Origin: RGIG7213 sp045540335
GTDB taxonomy: Bacteria > Bacillota > Clostridia > Oscillospirales > CAG-272
Direction: 5' to 3'
Length of the DNA stretch: 64,000 nucleotides
Assembly (NCBI GenBank): GCA_045540335.1
Contig: JAZQHC010000018.1
Coordinates: 1 to 64,000 of the forward strand
A program made the position numbers and the translations under genes. Of this stretch, positions 60,891-64,000 are shown in pieces. The notes under the pieces are model-generated. The model was not told where the DNA came from. It ran no database searches and was given only the letters and a program-made list of their open reading frames with translations. The number at the start of each line of letters is the position of its first letter. Within the stretch, counting starts at the first letter, position 1.

Positions 60891-61576
60891 TTATTCGTTT
60901 TATTATATGCGGTCATTATTCGGTGATTTGCGCCTCGGCATACCTTGTCTGCCTGTTGTATCATGCTTTTTACCGTTTGCCGCTGCGTTTTTTTGTCGTA
61001 AGGGCAAAGGCTTTTACACACGGGCAATTTTTCGTTTTTTACAAGCTGTACGCAGAGCTTTTCTTCAAGCGTAAAAAACGGGCGTATTATGCGAATGCTT
61101 TCGTATTCCGTTACGGGTAAAAAGGTTTCAAATTTCCCGTTGTAAAGCAAATTTAAAATAACTGTTTGTGCAGCATCGTCTTGTGTGTGCGCAAGCGCCA
61201 AAGTATCGCACCCCATATCGATTGCGGCATCACAAAGCACGCGCCTTCTCATTTTAGCACATATTGCACACGGATCGCTTGCGCTTGATGCAATATTTGC
61301 AATATCGGTTTTTACTACTTTATATTCTACACCGAGATTTTTACAAAAATCAACCATTTCGGAAAAATCGCCGTTTGCAAAGCCATTATCAACAGTGATG
61401 GCACAAACCGAAAACGCAACAGGATAAAACGATGAAAGCTTATTAAGCGCGTAAAGCAAGCTTACAGAATCTTTTCCGCCTGATAGCCCAACGGCAATTT
61501 TGCTGTTGGGCATTATCATTTGTTGATTTTGAAGGCAGGTGCGCGTTTTGCTTAAAACAAGCCGAAAAACGTCCAT
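60866..61576 (-). CDS. TtcA/TilS-type tRNA-modifying ATPase-like protein
   Basis: This is a 236-aa PP-loop ATPase. SGGKDSVSLL begins near residue 33 and is the ATP pyrophosphatase loop. DNGFANGDF and TLALAHTQDDAAQT follow, and CAICAKMRRRVL carries the paired cysteines typical of TtcA-like thiolases. TtcA 2-thiolates cytidine 32 of tRNA; TilS makes lysidine. The CxxC and the length favour a TtcA-like function, but the exact tRNA is not known. The stop falls within a terminator stem. It is followed by pyrE, one base away, with no obvious functional link. Confidence 0.82.
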   Translation of the reverse strand: MDVFRLVLSKTRTCLQNQQMIMPNSKIAVGLSGGKDSVSLLYALNKLSSFYPVAFSVCAITVDNGFANGDFSEMVDFCKNLGVEYKVVKTDIANIASSASDPCAICAKMRRRVLCDAAIDMGCDTLALAHTQDDAAQTVILNLLYNGKFETFLPVTEYESIRIIRPFFTLEEKLCVQLVKNEKLPVCKSLCPYDKKTQRQTVKSMIQQADKVCRGANHRIMTAYNKTNKNHPFGKQ

Positions 61577-61577
61577 G

Positions 61578-62210
61578 TTAACCGTTTATCCATGATTCGT
61601 CTGAAGGATTGTTGCGGAATTTGATAAGCTGATCCTTTGCTTCGGGCTTGATATATCCTTCTGCAACGGCAACATCTACAATAGTATCAAGATCGGTAAG
61701 GGAAACGTTTTTCGCATTTGCTTCGTTAAGTCTATCTATTCCTTTTTTCATTCCGTATGTGAATATACTGGCAATACCAAGCACCTCTGCGCCTGCTTGG
61801 CGAAGAACGTTTACAACCTCGATAACGCTTCCGCCTGTGGAGATAAGATCTTCAACAACGACAACCTTTTGGCCTTTTTCAAGGCGGCCTTCTATTTGGT
61901 TGTTTCTGCCGTGGTCTTTAGCGCCTGAGCGTACGTATCCCATAGGCAGCCCCATAATATGCCCGCAAATTGCGGCGTGAGCAATGCCTGCCGTACTTGT
62001 GCCGAATATAGCCTCGCATTCGGGATATTCTTTTTTTATTATTTCTACAAGACCGTTTTCCACATCTGTTCTTACGTCGGGTGAGGTAAGCGTTAATCTG
62101 TTATCGCAGTAAATAGGGCTTTTTATTCCGCTTGCCCAGGTGAACGGTTCTTCAGGGCGAAGAAAAACTGCTTTAATGGATAATAAGTCTTTTGCGATAA
62201 GTTTTTTCAT
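61578..62210 (-). CDS. pyrE: Orotate phosphoribosyltransferase
   Basis: This 210-aa enzyme joins orotate to PRPP to give OMP. Seen: PFTWASGIKSPIYCDNRLTL at the N-terminus; GTSTAGIAHAAICGHIMGLP; and the PRPP loop VVVVEDLISTGGSVIEVVN. Length fits. Ribosome site AAGGAA is upstream. It lies downstream of pyrF within the pyr cluster. Confidence 0.95.
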   Translation of the reverse strand: MKKLIAKDLLSIKAVFLRPEEPFTWASGIKSPIYCDNRLTLTSPDVRTDVENGLVEIIKKEYPECEAIFGTSTAGIAHAAICGHIMGLPMGYVRSGAKDHGRNNQIEGRLEKGQKVVVVEDLISTGGSVIEVVNVLRQAGAEVLGIASIFTYGMKKGIDRLNEANAKNVSLTDLDTIVDVAVAEGYIKPEAKDQLIKFRNNPSDESWING

Positions 62211-62246
62211 TTTATGAATATTCCTTTCTGTTTGAAAAGTTGGATA

Positions 62247-62951
62247 TTATTCGCCTTTTACAAATTGGTTTACACACTTGATATAACTTTCAAGCGGATC
62301 GTTTGCGGCGGTTATCGGGCGGCCCACTACTATATAGTCGCTTCCCAGCTGCCTTGCTTTTGCAGGGGTGGTAAAGCGTACCTGGTCGCCTACGTCACCG
62401 TCGGCAAAGCGTATGCCGGGCGTTATGGTTAAAAAGTCTTGGCCGCAGGCATCTTTAACCTCAGGTACTTCAAGCGGAGAGCATACTACACCATCCAATC
62501 CGGAATCGCGTGCGGTTTTGGCATAACTCATAACTACGTTTTTAAGCGGTTTTTCAATAAGAAGCTCGTTTCTCATTCTTTCTTCGCTTGTCGATGTTAA
62601 TTGCGTTACAGCAATAAGAAGCGGTCTGCTTCCGTCTTGCCTTGTAAGACCTTCTATTGCGTATTTCATCATTTCACTTCCGCCTGCGGCGTGAAGATTG
62701 CATATATCAACGTCCAAGCGCGAAAGCGAAGCCATTGCTTTTTTTACTGTGTTTGGAATATCGTGCAGCTTGAGATCAAGAAAAACCTTGTAACCTCTGT
62801 TTTTTATTTCGTAAACTATTTGCGGGCCTTCAGCGTAAAAAAGCTCCATGCCTATTTTAAAGTACGGCGAATAGCCTTCAAATTTTGATATAAAATCGAT
62901 TGTTTGCTGTTTTCCTGCAAAATCGCAGGCAATTATTACGTCGCGATTCAT
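62247..62951 (-). CDS. pyrF: Orotidine 5'-phosphate decarboxylase
   Basis: This 234-aa TIM-barrel enzyme decarboxylates OMP to UMP. Seen: IIACDFAGKQQTIDFI; the catalytic lysine/aspartate motif VFLDLKLHDIPNTV; HAAGGSEMM; TPGIRFADGDVGDQVRF and YIVVGRPIT. Length and order of motifs match the short bacterial type. The ATG overlaps the pyrD stop by 4 bp. Confidence 0.96.
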   Translation of the reverse strand: MNRDVIIACDFAGKQQTIDFISKFEGYSPYFKIGMELFYAEGPQIVYEIKNRGYKVFLDLKLHDIPNTVKKAMASLSRLDVDICNLHAAGGSEMMKYAIEGLTRQDGSRPLLIAVTQLTSTSEERMRNELLIEKPLKNVVMSYAKTARDSGLDGVVCSPLEVPEVKDACGQDFLTITPGIRFADGDVGDQVRFTTPAKARQLGSDYIVVGRPITAANDPLESYIKCVNQFVKGE

Positions 62952-63862
62952 TTTTTGCTTACTCCTATCAAATCAGTAATTTTTTCATAACCCAAAGATG
63001 GGATAAGTTTATCCAGATCTTCAATTATTTCTTTACAAATGTAAGGATTTATAAGGTTTGCCGCCCCTATTTGAACGGCGCTTGCGCCTGCCATCATCAT
63101 TTCTGCAACGTCGCGTGCGCTTGATACACCGCCCATGCCGATAACAGGTATGCTTACGGCACTTGTTACCTGATACACCATGCGTAAAGCCAACGGGAAC
63201 AATGCCGGGCCCGACATTCCCCCCATAACCCTGCCTAAAACGGGTTTGCCGGTTTTTATATCTATCCTCATACCTTGAAGGGTGTTTATAAGTGAAAGAC
63301 CGTCTGCCCCTGCGTTTTCGCACGCTTTTGCGATTGAAACGATATCTGTAACGTTGGGCGTAAGCTTCATAAATATTGGCTTTGTTGTAACCTTTTTTAC
63401 TTCTTTTGTAACTTCTGCGGCAACAGATGCATCTGTGCCGAATGCCATGCCGCCGCCGTGTATGTTCGGACAGCTTATATTTACTTCTATTATACCTACT
63501 TGTTCTTCCTTGTCAAGCAAAGAAGCAACGTAAACATAGTCTTCTATCTTATCGCCGCTGATGTTTGCGATAACTTTTTTGGAAAAATATTTTTTCATTT
63601 CGGGCAATTCATGCTCGATAACGCTATGAACGCCCGGATTTTGCAAGCCTACGGAGTTTAACATTCCACACGGGCATTCGGCTATTCGAGGCTGTTCGTT
63701 TCCATCCTTTGGAAATCTTGTCGTGCCCTTGAATGAAAAAGACCCCAATATATTTATATCGTAGTATTTAGAAAATTCTTTACCGTATCCAAAGCATCCG
63801 CTTGCGGGGATAACGGGGTTGTCAAGCATCATGCCGCACAGGTTTACCTTCAAATCTGCCAT
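62948..63862 (-). CDS. pyrD: Dihydroorotate dehydrogenase B, catalytic subunit
   Basis: This 304-aa FMN-binding TIM barrel oxidises dihydroorotate to orotate. Seen: LCGMMLDNPVIPASGCFGYG near the N-terminus; EVNISCPNIHGGGMAFG, with the catalytic Cys in N-I-S-C-P, typical of class 1B; LSLINTLQGM; and IPVIGMGGVSSARDVAEMMM. Class 1B enzymes work with the PyrK electron-transfer subunit, encoded immediately upstream with a 13 bp overlap. Confidence 0.96.
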   Translation of the reverse strand: MADLKVNLCGMMLDNPVIPASGCFGYGKEFSKYYDINILGSFSFKGTTRFPKDGNEQPRIAECPCGMLNSVGLQNPGVHSVIEHELPEMKKYFSKKVIANISGDKIEDYVYVASLLDKEEQVGIIEVNISCPNIHGGGMAFGTDASVAAEVTKEVKKVTTKPIFMKLTPNVTDIVSIAKACENAGADGLSLINTLQGMRIDIKTGKPVLGRVMGGMSGPALFPLALRMVYQVTSAVSIPVIGMGGVSSARDVAEMMMAGASAVQIGAANLINPYICKEIIEDLDKLIPSLGYEKITDLIGVSKK

Positions 63863-64000
63863 ACTATTTCTCCTTTATTGAATACGGGACCCTCTTTACA
63901 CACTCTTTTCATGCCGCTTTTCGTGGGGATAGAGCATCCCATGCAAGCCCCAAATCCGCAACCCATGCGTGCTTCGAAGGAATATTGCCCGTCTGTATTT
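63850..64000 (-). CDS. pyrK: Dihydroorotate dehydrogenase B electron-transfer subunit (3' end only)
   Basis: Only the last ~50 codons are in the window; the gene continues beyond 64000. The peptide contains FEARMGCGFGACMGCSIPTK, then RVCKEGPVF, ending EIVWQI. The C-G-F-G-x-C-x-G-C ... C pattern is the [2Fe-2S] site of PyrK, which passes electrons from PyrD's FMN to NAD+. Its stop lies 13 bp inside pyrD, a coupled arrangement. Confidence 0.9.
   Translation of the reverse strand, partial: NTDGQYSFEARMGCGFGACMGCSIPTKSGMKRVCKEGPVFNKGEIVWQI

Noticed and set aside
60695..61120. 141-codon plus-strand frame after galE
   Set aside because: It runs through the terminator and deep into the oppositely oriented TtcA-like gene; no ribosome site. 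I see no gene between 60653 and 60851.

Overview
The window looks like chromosome from an anaerobic, endospore-lineage Clostridia bacterium, probably a gut Oscillospirales or Christensenellales relative. The composition is A+T-rich and promoters are TTGACA-N17-TATAAT. There is a spoIVB homologue, a dockerin protein, PyrD/PyrK of the NAD-dependent type, a MocR regulator, a PadR-controlled ABC exporter and a carbohydrate ABC locus without its own ATPase. I cannot assign a species from the sequence alone.

Layout. 1-600: 3' end of a membrane-tailed XRE regulator. 0.6-3.8 kb: a large secreted dockerin protein of unknown function (minus). 3.9-11.4 kb: a seven-gene minus-strand operon from one promoter near 11450. 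It runs TerB_N-like protein, BrxC/BrxD-type ATPase, S-adenosylhomocysteinase, type II pantothenate kinase, HAD-IIA phosphatase, alpha/beta esterase, amidohydrolase. 11.6-12.7 kb: a PC4/YdbC-like DNA-binding protein and an unknown membrane protein. 12.8-15.5 kb: a cobalamin riboswitch with a terminator platform, followed by three translationally coupled genes. These encode a 64-aa protein, a surface protein with a DUF4430-like fold, and a protein built like a membrane-anchored transcobalamin/intrinsic factor (alpha/alpha barrel plus DUF4430). 15.5-25 kb: XRE-TPR regulator, FtsX-type permease, nuclease-like protein, PepD, methyltransferase-like protein, zinc-ribbon propeller protein, truncated MocR regulator.

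25-34 kb: an anion permease broken by one in-frame TGA; tRNA-Leu(CAA); an unusual mosaic of small palindromes; a 72-aa Nif11-leader-like protein; a GH3 beta-glucosidase; an intact anion permease; a HAD phosphatase broken by one in-frame TAA; a PurF paralogue whose catalytic Cys is Gly; and a GNAT acetyltransferase. 34.6-47.2 kb: a seven-gene operon with a giant solute-binding protein, two complete pairs of sugar ABC permeases, an NHL/TPR/Yip1 membrane protein and a DUF5696 secreted protein. It reads as one dedicated glycan-handling machine. 47.5-56 kb (minus): acyltransferase 3, ACT protein with PaaK-type CoA ligase, PadR/DUF2812/ABC exporter, MntP, SpoIVB. 56-60.7 kb (plus): PfkB-like kinase, guaB, sugar nucleotidyltransferase, galE. 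60.8-64 kb (minus): TtcA-like protein and the pyrimidine genes pyrE, pyrF, pyrD and pyrK (pyrK cut by the window end).

The two systems I judge most worth following are the riboswitch-controlled transcobalamin-like surface genes (12.8-15.5 kb) and the double-permease/DUF5696/Yip1 operon (34.6-47.2 kb). All functional statements rest on recognised motifs and family knowledge; no database search was possible.
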